Shown here piece by piece: positions 46,497-57,849 of a DNA stretch of 64,000 nucleotides. The DNA comes from Sclerodactyla briareus. Its lineage: Eukaryota > Echinodermata > Holothuroidea > Dendrochirotida > Sclerodactylidae. The stretch is taken from contig JAODTK010005611.1 in assembly GCA_026419785.1 (NCBI GenBank), positions 276,001 to 340,000 of the forward strand, read 5' to 3'. The notes beneath the pieces were generated by a model, which was given only the letters and a program-made list of their open reading frames with translations, was not told where the DNA came from and searched no databases. The position numbers and the translations under genes are program-made. How positions within the stretch are numbered: position 1 is the first letter of the stretch; each line of letters starts with the position of its first letter.

Positions 46497-46701
46497 TGAC
46501 GTCACTCTATCCAAACAAGGAGCGACACGGCTAAGGTCGCTGAGATACAAAAGGGGATTCCATCCGCGCCGCTGAGCATTTTCGAGTTGAGCCTCACCAG
46601 CGGGCCTGGCCAGACGGACTCAGAAAGACAGACCATCCACTGGCAGAAGCAACGGGGAACTCGAGAACTTGTTAAATATTACTTTCTTCTGTACTAATCA
46701 G
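46497..46701 (+). promoter_or_regulatory. Candidate promoter and untranslated first exon
   Basis: A perfect CRE palindrome TGACGTCA (46497-46504) is followed 40 bases later by an ATACAAAAG TATA-like element (46545-46553). About 30 bases further begins a purine/CAG-rich leader with no ATG in its first 100 bases (GAGCCTCACCAGCGGG...GGCAGAAGCAACGGGG). It ends at a donor-like ATCAG followed by GTGGGT (46702). The spacing fits a CREB-responsive TATA promoter with a non-coding first exon on the plus strand. No downstream coding exon is recognised. Confidence 0.35.
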
Positions 46702-47077
46702 GTGGGTCACTCTCGCTGCACCATATTAGTGTGGACATTAGGGGGAACGGCTGATTGACACACGATCGAAAGGATCGAGGTAGGCCGAATTCAGCCGTAG
46801 ATAGTTCCAATAAAATTCCGAACTAACTAAAACCCTAGATCATGCTAGATTTTATTAGTTCCACCAAAACAGTTGATCGGGTAATTTTCCAGGGGGAAAA
46901 TACAACATTAACATGTACATAAACGGTCCAAATACAATGCCGCCTCCTCTTTGACATTTTTCACAGCTTGAAATTGCATAGCATCATCTTCAAGGTAATG
47001 TCTCAAACGCGTGTGTATCTGTCTGTTTGTTTGTTGGAAAATGATCTTCCCTTTGTATACTATCGCTTTCCATATTA

Positions 47078-47673
47078 TTGAAGGGCAACTGCAGGCTTGG
47101 ATACAACAGAGGTTATATCGAGGAGAATGAAAAAGCTATAGGTCCAATCCCCATTTCACTACGAGATTCCTATGTGGAGTTATTGGCCTTCAAATTTGGG
47201 CCATTAAGTAGAGAAATTGGGGGAGAATCTCAATTGCGCAATAACGCATGACGTCACACATGGACAACACAGGAAAGTAGGTTATGTATTTCATTGTTTC
47301 ATTTTGTTGAAAAAGTCAACATTCAGCAGAAGTTCTGTTGTTTTTCTCTCACCAAGTAACCATCAACACCTACCAGCCCACTACAGCAATCTTTTCTCAT
47401 AGACTAAATGCTTTTCGAAGTGAAATTAATGTTTGAATTTCAATAGAAAACAAAGAATGTTGCAGGGTTGTGCAAGTATGACATCAAATATTATTGCATG
47501 ATGGGATGCCTTTCCATCTTGGGCAATACGCATGCTTCACAATACACAAACTCAAAAGACAATAAGTCTGTAACGGAGAGTCGTATGAACTTCCGGTTTG
47601 GACTGACGGCATTCAGTTTTTATCCAGCTATTATATCAGTCCCTTTATAAATCATCATGCAGTTGCCCTTTAA
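47078..47673 (+). mobile_element. MITE-A copy 4, full length
   Basis: TTGAAGGGCAACTGCA at the start and TGCAGTTGCCCTTTAA at the end form a 16-bp terminal inverted repeat with one mismatch. Inside are ATTGCGCAAT (47233-47242) and TGACGTCA (47249-47256). Best-preserved copy of the family; non-coding; 596 bp. Confidence 0.85.
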
Positions 47674-47679
47674 CTATTG

Positions 47680-50400
47680 AACATAGTGAGCTGGTGAGCT
47701 ACAACGAGCATTGATTGTCGGACTGATTAGCGGATTTAAGGGGATTAGGGAGCCCCTATCTGCTTTGCCAGAGTATATGCTGCGGATACTTAGTTTGACT
47801 TGATGCAATCGGGGAGTGCGAATTCGTCTCTGCAAGCATGCAGTTGGAATCGAATTAAAATTGTATTAACAGCGGACCGCTATTGACTCTGTGCCCAGCT
47901 GACTTTGAATGTCCCAGGGACCTACGGTACCTAGCCTGCATAACACTCGTAGGGCTACGTACATCGAGTCGGTAGATGCTATCTAATGATTGCAAGTATT
48001 GATTTGAGTCACTGCGGGGTTATCTGGGAGTCATTGCACTTGCTCATCCCTGGGCGTACAAGTTTGCTGCCAGACGCCTTGGAATTTCTCGAATTGAAGG
48101 TTCGCCGGCCTGAAGCCTGTAGGCAATAGTCTACGGAAGCTTCGTATTCTTTCTCAGTGTAAGACAGCGAGGTTATCAGCATAGCCTTCTATTAGTACTT
48201 ATTGTAACACCATTCGGAGCAGAGGGAACTTAGTTCGTAATGGAAGAATCGAATAGTTAGGGACAGGCGAGCTTTGTATGCAGTCACTGAGAAACATTAT
48301 GAGTGAGTAAATTGCTTTTAAATTGTACTGAACGATCTGATAATTTGACTCCGGCTGAATCGCTGATGTATAGCTGGTCAGAGTTAGGGATAGGGTAGGG
48401 GGTTGGGAATTACAGTTGGGGTAACTGTACGGGGGTAGTTGCCCTACGGTTCGAGACGGCACTCGGCATAGGGTTGTGCTGTAGATTGACATGATGACAT
48501 GGGTACCTATTATTTAGTCACACCGGTGCTCTCCGACCGAATTTACAGTGCACCTGTTGAGTCGATTAAGGTTATATTATGTTCAATGTCATACCAAAGC
48601 GCAGTGTTCGAACAGTGTCTTCATATTCCGAACAGAACATAATTCTCAGCTTTTGTCGCCTTCTATTAATTACGAAAGTCATACTCGATCGCCCCGTCAG
48701 CAATGCTCCCTCTACCCCCCGCTTTTCAACTCAACAACCCAACAGCCGCTGAGTGACTGGTAAAGCCAAGGGGTTGGGAATCATGACAATTTTGGGGAGA
48801 AACTCAAGGGAAGGCAAAATGAAAACGTTATAAATGTAGGTCATGGTGCCTGGGATAGTGTCAGGTTGACGTTAACAGATTTCGGGACCGGGGAATCTTC
48901 AAGGAATTTGGTACCCTCGTTAGGCAAATCCTGGCGCCGCTCTGTTAGCTATATCATAGTGGAATAAAAACGAGGCGACCCGTATCGCGATGCAATTATT
49001 TCATAACCTTGAGTATTCAGTACTTATTGAACGATCAGCTGATTTGTCTATTGGTCATGGAACATCTTTCCCTTGAACTAGCCCAGGTGAAAAGAGGACT
49101 TACCGGAACACGCATAGCGAATTGGAAAGTAACTGTTATCATGTTGCAGTGTTATTTTTCCTTAATTAACTAAATATCATCATTAATTAAACATAACGCC
49201 ACGGAGACGGTATGAGGTACAGCTCCAATAGACTCTACATAGCTAAGCTGGAGTTTTGCGCCTTAAAAATAGGAAGACGAAAAGACATATTCAGGTTTAA
49301 AAAAAATTATTGAGACTTGTGGTGAATGTAGATTACTTTTATTACACCCCACTGTGACGTCACAAAAGGGAAAGTTGCAAAAGCAGATGATGAACATCAG
49401 GTCGTAAACATTTCGTTCTGGCGTGCCTTATAATAAACAGAGAGTACCAAAAGTCCAAGATTTACATGACCATTGAAACCGGCTGGTTTCAGAATATGAA
49501 AGACCAAGACTCAAGCTAGCAATCCTACTACTTGACTACCTGACAGTATAGCGAGTTCAGGAAGCCCAGAACGCGTTGCCCAGATTGATATATAGGCGGA
49601 TTGCGTGACTGGATTTTCATGTTGCGTAGACAGTTAAAGTACTGTACTGAACGTCGCACAATCATTTGGTATAAAATTTCGGTTGAATGGATGGTTCGGT
49701 TCAAAAGGGTATTTCCGAAATGCCCTTTTGAATTGCTTCAACAGAGGTATACCGTGTGATCCTATAATCCCTTGAACTCGAAGCTGCTATGCAGAATATT
49801 GGGGTAATCACTACGTCAGTTTTTGTACCTTTTGCTATTGTCTATTGTGCAAGCAAGTACAACCGACTTTCGGCATCAGCTACCCTACCTATAGCCTAGA
49901 AGGAAAATGTCCCCCCGGGCGCGTACTGAGAGATTTGTCGGGGGGGGGGGGGGTTGAGATCGCACCCAAAAGAAGTACGCACTTCCTTAATGACCTCACC
50001 ATCCTATTGGCAACATGAGTACACTTATGGGCCTAGACAACATGCTGCTGCCAATATTTGCTTAATAACAGCTGCAGAACCTCTACTGTACTGCAAAAAA
50101 TCAGTTTTTGTATTATTGTTTTCTTATCACATGGGTGGGGGGGGGGGAAGTTCTAACCGCCAACCACCCACCTCCGTGGGTACGCCCCTGTGTCCCACAC
50201 GCATGCTGGAAGGCGATTACACTATGCGTTGATACTACATGCACACATACTTGCACTTTTCACATCACGGTGCTTTACCTAGAATTTGTCTCCTCAACTT
50301 GATAATTTAAAGTTAAAATAACAGTATGTAACTTTATGAGTTGCTGATACCAAGTTACACATACAAATGCAATTACTTGCCTTTCAGTGTAGCCCGTCAC
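47680..50400. other. No recognised gene
   Basis: A 2.7-kb stretch with short open frames, a CRE palindrome TGACGTCA at 49355-49362, and G runs at about 49940-49953 and 50137-50147. No repeat family from this window recognised. Confidence 0.35.
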
Positions 50401-50409
50401 GGGAACATC

Positions 50410-51140
50410 ATGTGTAGGCGGGTAAACCGCCCACGTTTTATTCCGCTTTTGAGCAATCATTGGGAAGAAGTATCTGACATAAAGACCTCCATTCCGATCA
50501 GAAACCATAGCCTTCATCCACCAAGTTTCGTTGTAATTCATGGAAGTAACCAAAAAAAAGTAACATAAAATATGCAAATCTGACCCACGGTGGCCTTGAA
50601 ATGACCTTTAGCTTTGTCAGGAACAAATGTAGCCACCATCCACTAAGTTTTGTTCAAATCTGACATTGGAAAATCGCATAAATTATACAAATTCGACCTC
50701 CGATGACCTTGAAATGACCTCCACATTTTTCAGGGTCAATTATAGTCCCCGTCTACCAAGTTTCGTCAGTTCTGACAAAGTTTGGAAAATCACATAAGTA
50801 TGCAAATTTGACCTCCGATGACCTTGAAATGACCCCCACATTTTTCGGGATCAACTATAGTCCCTACCCACAAAGTTCCGTTCAAATCCGACTAACTTGA
50901 AAAATTCCGCGTAAATTATGCAAATTAGCGGCCCCCAGCATTGCAGTGAAGCCCACTTCGAACTCAACGGAGATTTCACTACGGCGGACATTGTGTACCA
51001 AGTTTCGAATCAATGGGATGAAGCTTTGAAGAGTTATTGCGCCTAACGCCTAAAGTTCCAGCGGCGGAGCCTGGGACGGCGGCGGCGGCAACACACCCAA
51101 ATCCATAATATCCCCGGACACTTCCAGTGTCGCGGGGATA
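50410..51140 (-). mobile_element. Helitron-like element, full minus-strand copy
   Basis: Reverse complement of 19846-20470 over its length. The 5' hairpin is TATCCCCGGACACT / AGTGTC(G)CGGGGATA with a TCC loop (51109-51140). Next come a (CCG)n stretch and a module with GCGCAATAACTCTTC and TTGATTCGAAACTTGG, then three core units of 113-115 bp (CCTTGAAATGACC at 50594, 50707 and 50822). The 3' hairpin is GGCGGTTTACCCGCC (50417-50431). The expected CTAG after the hairpin is not intact here. Confidence 0.6.
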
Positions 51141-51149
51141 TAATTATGA

Positions 51150-52129
51150 TGCTCCAAAATAATATACATTTGCAAGCTGCTAATTGCAAGTCACAAATAC
51201 TGTTAGAGAACCTGGAACTGTTACTAGAATCTTTAAAGAACTTGACTGGGAGCCGCTTGAAATAGAAAGATGGGCGAAATGCGTCACAATGTTGTATAGA
51301 ATGGGGAACCATCTTGTCGACATACCTCTCTCGAATTGTGTTACCTGGAACGAACGTGTTACAAGAGGACATACCCAGAAGTGTATTCAGCCAACATTGT
51401 AACAAGTTAGCCTATCAACATTCTTCTTTTCCGGCTACCATACACGATTAGAATTGTTCACCATCCCAGGTTGTAACAGTGAACCCCTAAACGAGTTTGA
51501 ACTGAGGGAGTTTACCCATCCAGACCACAAGTAATCAGCTTCCTGACCCTCATTGTTGGCGTGATGCGTCCAATGATGTTTTGCCGACTACAACAGATCC
51601 AGATCATTTTTTCATTTTTTTTTCAACAGTTAGGCCTACAGCATATGCTGCCATCGCCTCTTCAGTCAATGTAAATGCTCAATGCATGTGAAGAACGTGC
51701 CAGAACCGACTCGAAAAAAATATCCATGGGTAGGGCATGCCATTATGACAACAGATATCCAGCATGGTCAATGAGAGGCCGTTTATACTCATGGAGAGGA
51801 ATGAGTCTGATGTAGGCAATCGGTATTCAATACAGTCATCACAAGATCAGATTTATTTGATTGTTTTTACAATATCGAAGTAGAGAATGGAAGTACCCAG
51901 TGGGTGTATTGGAAACCATCATTTGCATTTTCTCTTCAAGCCACAATGAGTGTTCATATAACAAATTTTCTCAATTTACTACGTGAGTGAAATACTACAT
52001 ATCTTACCACCCGTTAGCTTGTTGAGGGATTGATTTACCTGCAGAACATAGTATTATTACGTCAAGGGGAACGAAGCGAAGGCTGCCCATGGACTGATTG
52101 ACAGGCTTATAATTTTGCCCCATGAAGGG
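51150..52129. other. No recognised gene
   Basis: Short open frames only; nothing recognised. Confidence 0.35.
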
Positions 52130-52369
52130 GTATTGTATGGCAACGCGCCGAGAATGCGCCAAAAATTATGCTGGGCTTTCTCGTTCTGATACAGTGAAAT
52201 CTTAACGGCATAACGACCTTAGAAGTCATTATCCACCCTAGGTTCCCAAGCACATAATGAGAAAATGCTCGTTCTATCGCCAACAAAATCGGGGGACGAA
52301 AAATGATCGCCGCTTGCGCCAAAATTAAGGCAAGTCATGGTATTATCCGTCCAGTTTTCAGTGCTGCCG

Positions 52370-52630
52370 TAATAATGAGTCTAGTATTATTGCACCGTTC
52401 CTGCCGCAAATAACGACTTTTTTCTCATTATTCGGTCTATTTCGAAGGGAATAATAATGACTTAGTTGCTCGTTATTACCCGCCTATCACCGTTCATACA
52501 TAATGGACTTAGTGGGCCTTAGTCCTCCTCTCTCAATTATAATAATGACTTACTTTCTCGTATTCTGCATATCCCGATTCATAAAAAGGACTTAATTAAC
52601 ATAGTCCGCCATTCTACTCCATAATACTGA
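52370..52630 (+). repeat. Left-arm tandem block of the fold-back element
   Basis: About three diverged 85-90-bp units with AATAATGACTTA, GATTCATA-AA-GGACTTA and TCCTC(T/C)CTCAATT segments. Confidence 0.65.
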
Positions 52631-53636
52631 CTCGATACTCATGATGTGGCCTGGAACGTAGACAGCATTATGAGTTTAGGTCGTATTACGCCTTACGCGT
52701 GTCGGAAAGAAAGTGAGGGCTGCATTAATGACTAGGAGTATAAGTCTTATTGCATGTAAAATTGGCGACCTTCCAAGAATAGTTGGGCGGCTCCTTCCAA
52801 AATGAGAGCGCCCTCTCCCGGGAAGGAAAAAGAGGAGGTGAAGAGATTTTTTTCTCACTGCTTCAATTTTCAAACATCAGGGTTGCCAGTTGGTGTGTTC
52901 GAATACCCCCAAGAATGGAAAAATTGCGTTTTGTGTGAATTGGCTGGAAAAAATTGAAAGGAGGAAACGCAAAATCAACAATGGCTGTTGTTTGGTGTTT
53001 CTTTGTTTTCATCGAGCAATAATTACATGTCCATTCGTTGTCGATTGGCTTCGGTATGGCGTCCGGAGACCCAGTTACCTCAAAGATTCTCTCCATAGTC
53101 TGATGCTGATGTAGTCACATTGCAGTGGCGGCGGAAGCCTACACAGTTTGGAGGGGGGGGGGGGGGAGGACGCAGACCAAACATTCGATGAATTGTTGTG
53201 TGTGAATATCTAAGCGGACCCACCATTGGTTGGCGCAAATCGTACCAGGCATTTGGGTTTTTATAAACTTCCCAGATGGCCGGAAACGGCATGCCCATCG
53301 ATGTGGAGATATTGTACCCAGTCATAAAACTGGGGTATGTCTGCAAAATCGTAGCTATTAATAAAAATGTAGGTAGGCAGAATGATAATCCATATCAGAT
53401 GGGCTTGGAGACAGCAAATTCCCGCTGAGGGAGAGACCGGGGAAAGATATGTCACACCTTCGTACCATCCGCCCCCCCCTATCTAAGAAAATCGATTCGT
53501 TATTTTATAAATTATTACGTACGTTTAAAAGACCCCAATTTGTCCCACTTTTGGTGTCTTTTTACAATTCTTAATTACATTTCGAGGAACCAAGTGTTTA
53601 AACTGTTTAATCATTTTCCAGTGTTTGTTTTCGTTC

Positions 53637-53712
53637 GCACTACGGGAGTCGCCTAAACCCCTAACAGACTGCAAGTCCGATACGCTACCCGTTACCACAA
53701 GTTGAATGGCCA
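53637..53712 (-). other. tRNA-like sequence in the fold-back spacer
   Basis: On the minus strand, TGTGGTAACGGGTAGCG resembles a D-arm/A box, CGGACTTGCAGTCTG an anticodon arm, and GGGGTTTAGGCGACTCCCGT a T-arm with one or two insertions (consensus GGGTTCGACTCCC). It probably derives from a tRNA or a SINE head carried as cargo. Confidence 0.45.
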
Positions 53713-54579
53713 ACTGGGGGCGGGAAAGTGGCTACTGAGTGAGCATCAAAATTACCCCGTCCCGATCATGGCACTGGAAATTCACCGTAATGAGGGCGAA
53801 ATCGATTTTCTTAGATGGGGGGGGGGGGCGGGGGTGCGAAGGTGTGACATCCCTTTTGCCCCGGGCTCTCCATCAGCGATAATTCTGTCTCCAAGCCCCC
53901 TGATATGCATTAACATTCTTCATACATAAATTTTATTGAGAAACTACGATTTTGCGACAGTTTATGACTGGGTACAAATAGCTCACAAACGGCCTCAGGA
54001 AGTGCCGTTTCCGGCCATCTAGGAGGTTAATAAAACACACAATTTCTGGTAGCCATCCGCGCCACCAAAAGTACACGGCAACAATTCATCACAAGTTTGG
54101 TTTCCCCCCCCCCCATTGTAGGCTTCCGCGCCACTTGACGGTACTACTTCAGATTCAGACATGGAGCGAATCTTGAGGTAACTGGGTTTCCATGAAGCCA
54201 TACCGAACCAAATCGACAACGAATCGAAATGAAATTATTGCTCTGATGAATAAGAAAAGCAAAGAAAACACTCAAATAATCCCAATTGTGATTTTGCGTT
54301 TTCCTTCAAAATTTCCACAAATTCCACACGAAACGCAAAATTTTCCATTATTGGCAGCGAAAACCCCCAACGGGCACACCCTGTTTCCCGTGAAAGCGCT
54401 CAATTTGAAGAGCGCCACCTATGCTTGGAAGGGCGCCCATTTTACGGTCAATAAGTGAATGTACTGCTAGTCATTATGCTGCTCATACTTCAACCGACAC
54501 GCGTAAGCGGACTAACGACCTAGAACTCATCATGCTGTCTACTTTCCAGGCCACATAATGATAAATCGAGTCAGTTTAT

Positions 54580-54960
54580 GGATCGCGAAGGGCGGAATAA
54601 TGAGTAAAGAAGTCCTTTTTATGAACGGGTAGTCAAATAACGGAAACAAGTCATTATTAGACTTGTAGACGAGGAGGAATAAGACCAGCTAAGTCTTTTT
54701 TATGAATCGGTTAGGCAGAATAACGAGAAACTAAGTCATTATTATGGAATTGAGAGAGGAGAATAAGGACCAGTAGCTAAGTCATTTTTATGAATTCGGG
54801 TTAGTCAGAATAACGAGAAACTAAGTCATAATTAGGAATTGAGAGAGAGGATAACGGCAACATAAGTCATTATTATGCCTACGAAGAAATATACGACAAT
54901 GAAAAAGAGGTCGTATTACGGCATAAGACGTGCAATAATGACTAAAGGAACTTCATTATT
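54580..54960 (-). repeat. Right-arm tandem block of the fold-back element
   Basis: GAGAAACTAAGTCAT recurs at 54728 and 54817 and related units continue on both sides, four or more in all. Inverted relative to 52370-52630 and longer than it. Confidence 0.65.
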
Positions 54961-55424
54961 ACGGCACTGAAAAGTGACGGGTAATACCATGACTTGCCTT
55001 GAATTTTGGTGCAAACGGCGATCATTTTCGTTCACCGATTTTATTGTCGATAAAACGAGCAATTTTGTCATTATGTGGCTTGGAACATAGAGGAATAATG
55101 ACTTCAAGGTCGTTATTCCGCTTAAGATTAACATATCAGAACGAGTGAAGCCAGCATAATTTTTGGCGCATTCGGCGTTCCATAGTATTGTCGTTTGTTA
55201 GCAAATGGGCCGAACAAGAGCGACTGCGTCTTTTGCCACGGTATCACGACGAAGACCTCGTTCCTGTCATTATCATGTAGGTATATCGTTCATTATGATA
55301 TATCAGTGTAATGATTTCCGATATATCGACGAGCAATTGTTTTTCCCTGTGATATCATGGCAAACGGAGCGTCCATTATTTTCTGAGGATTGCGACAAAC
55401 GTATTGTCTGTTTATTGTCAGGAC

Positions 55425-56328
55425 CCGGGGCGGGCGCCAGGTTATTTACGATGGGGGGGGGGTGGGGGATTTGGCATGGAATTGTCTGACATGGGGGAGG
55501 GGTCTAAAAGGAATTTTGCGTCTGGGGTCTTTTGGGATTTTCTGAGTCATTAATACTGCTTGTAGATGCAAAATGGTGCCCACATTTGTACCACTTTGTA
55601 ATGTATCCACGTCAACGGAGTTTTGACAAATCCATAATTTTCTGGACAAAATTAAAAAAAATGCAGACAAATTTTTGCAGGCAGGGCAGGTCCTATTTTC
55701 ATTCGATAACACACCGTGAAAAAAAGAAACCCGATGACACTGTACCTACGTTCTGTAACAGTGGCAGCTTATTTTTTTTTTTTTTTTAGAAAAAAAAAAA
55801 TGCATGTATTTGTATGCTAAAGATGGTGGTAAATAATAAAAGCAGAATGACCAGTTGTTAGTTAATTTTTATGTAAATTCAATAGAGCAGTCTCAAGCGG
55901 AATATCCCATATATCAAGCGCAAAAAAACTGATAGTTACCCTTCAGCCGGACACTCTAAAAAAAAATTTGGAAGTTTGACAAGTACATTGAGTCTTTCAC
56001 ACTAATATTAACCAAACGGTGGCTAATGATGACCACATAATTCTAAAAACGAAACATAGAACATTTGCGAACGCTAATTATACAGCAACAGTTTGAGTCC
56101 CGATTTGATGTCTCGATGAGACGAATAGAAAATAACCCCAAGTTGGATAACGTATTTGACACTTCACCCACCAGACGAAAAGTGACAGTTAAAAACATAT
56201 TCTGTCGATTTCATTTATCGGCCCCCAAAACCCCCCACCCATAGGGATGGGCAGGCCGCCCTCCCTGCCCCCGCCTCCCCTCCCTGTCTTCCCCCCCCTC
56301 CCCCCCCCCCGCCGTGGCGTCTCTCTGG
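55425..56328. mobile_element. Non-autonomous hAT-like element, copy 2
   Basis: Direct-orientation match to 34856-35704, sharing GTCTGACATGGGGGAGGGGTCTAA, AAATGGTGCCCACATTTG and GCATGTATTTGTATGCTAAA. The left end is CCGGGGCGGGCGCCAGG. The right end is degraded into C runs and GCCGTGGCGTCTCTCTGG. Many single-base indels separate the copies. No target duplication is visible. Confidence 0.65.
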
Positions 56329-56329
56329 T

Positions 56330-57845
56330 TATTATTACCACAAAAAACGCTACGAGTTTGAAAAACTAGGCTTTTGGTTGGGGGGTTGAAATAACTATAC
56401 TTTTATCCGTGTCGAGCAATCTGTGTTCATCTCGAAGATGGTGTGTTGAACTTCCCACGGGAAAAAGCATTGGTCGATTAGTCTAGAGTGTTGTGAGGCA
56501 ATAATGCCTTTTTTGAGGATAGAAGGGGGGGGACCGGGGATAAGTGGGATTTCCGAAAACAAATGAACGAGGTTTCCATTAAGGGGGAAAAAACTTGCTA
56601 TTAAAAGTGTGGAACATATTAATAAAATAGAAAAATGCAACTTCTTTCCTAGTTCACCGGCGAGTTTGGGTTACGAACGGCTTATTTTATTCCTCACTCG
56701 GGCGCGGACAAAAGGCAATATATTTGGGGTAACTATGATGCCGAATATTCCACGCATCAAATTACTGGGGAATTTCAGCGCGGGATTTACTACAGTAATA
56801 GGGAATGTCGGAAAACCATAGGTTTCTCTGATCACCTGCTCAACATTTTACGCTTACATGGAAATATTCAGGCCTTTCCTTGTGTTCACAGCAGGTGGTT
56901 GGGAAATGGCCGACGGCGAGCGAGGCTAGGGGAACATTTAGGCCCATCCTATCTATATGCAGAAAAGTGGACCAAACTACCTGACCAAACTAAGCAGTTT
57001 GGTCTTTCCATTTTCATTAGCTATGGTGCTCACACTCAAACAATGGAATGAGTACCCACTCAACAAAATGGAAAGGATTCCTCGGGATCAACCCTCGTTA
57101 GTTCATAGCTCAGGTCACCACCCTGTCTCTAATAAGGTAGAGTATCGATCATTTTCACGGGATTATCTGGAACTATCCAATTGACGGGAAACATCGAAAC
57201 TTGTGACAGCTTTTCCATTCCTAGAAAGTTTTTTTGCATTTTTTAGCCGGGGGCCACTTACACGTCTCACACTTTATGAAACATTTCTTATCAGCTGACA
57301 TAGATTGACTGAACCTTTGTTGAAAATCCTGCACGGAGTGAGAATACGACAGTGGTCAGAATAATCAGTAGTTTCAAACAGGCACAACAATGCCGGTTTT
57401 TATTGAACCAGGGGACAGCGTTTCCAGGGGAGAGGGGGAGGACAATATATATGACCTTTGAGGGATAATCTCGGAGGCTGCTCTTGGAGGCGAGTTCCAC
57501 TAATATCTAGATTAATTATGAGACAAACTTCGCTTCCTGATTCACAACCCTTCGCCGATTCTTGCCACCACAACGGTACAATAACTAGTTGAGAGTTTGT
57601 TTTTTGGGGGGGGGGGGGGGGGGGGGTGGGGGGGGGGGTGGAGGATCCAAAGTTGTGTGTGGGTAAGCAACATCATATAGCTCAACATGGGTCAACAGAT
57701 TGAGGGTTTGAAGTCCGTGAAAACCGACTAGCTTTTCCGTGTATTCTGAGCAAGGGACTTTATCTTTATCCCCCCCCACCCGAGGGGAGTTGCCCGTCAT
57801 GCCCGTCAATCGCCGAAATTCATTAACTTATACTATCCGGGATCG
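56330..57845. other. No recognised gene
   Basis: A 40-base G-rich run at about 57601-57641 stands out. Open frames at 56609-56821 and 56957-57184 are unrecognised. Confidence 0.35.
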
Positions 57846-57849
57846 TCGG

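Larger units (their letters stand above)
52137..55183. mobile_element. Fold-back (TU-like) transposon
   Basis: Left arm 52137-53499 and right arm 53798-55183 are inverted copies, about 1.36 and 1.39 kb, around a 298-bp spacer. The outer ends are ATGGCAACGCGCCGAGAATG and, inverted, ATGGAACGCCGAATG, followed in both by GCGCCAAAAATTATGCTGG. Direct repeats GGTATTGT (52129-52136) and AGTATTGT (55184-55191) flank the element as an 8-bp target duplication with one mismatch. Each arm contains a tandem block of roughly 85-90-bp units (AATAATGACTTAGTTTCTCG type), with more units on the right. Sea-urchin TU elements have the same plan: very long inverted repeats with tandem outer domains and 8-bp duplications. 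No transposase is recognised. Confidence 0.85.
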
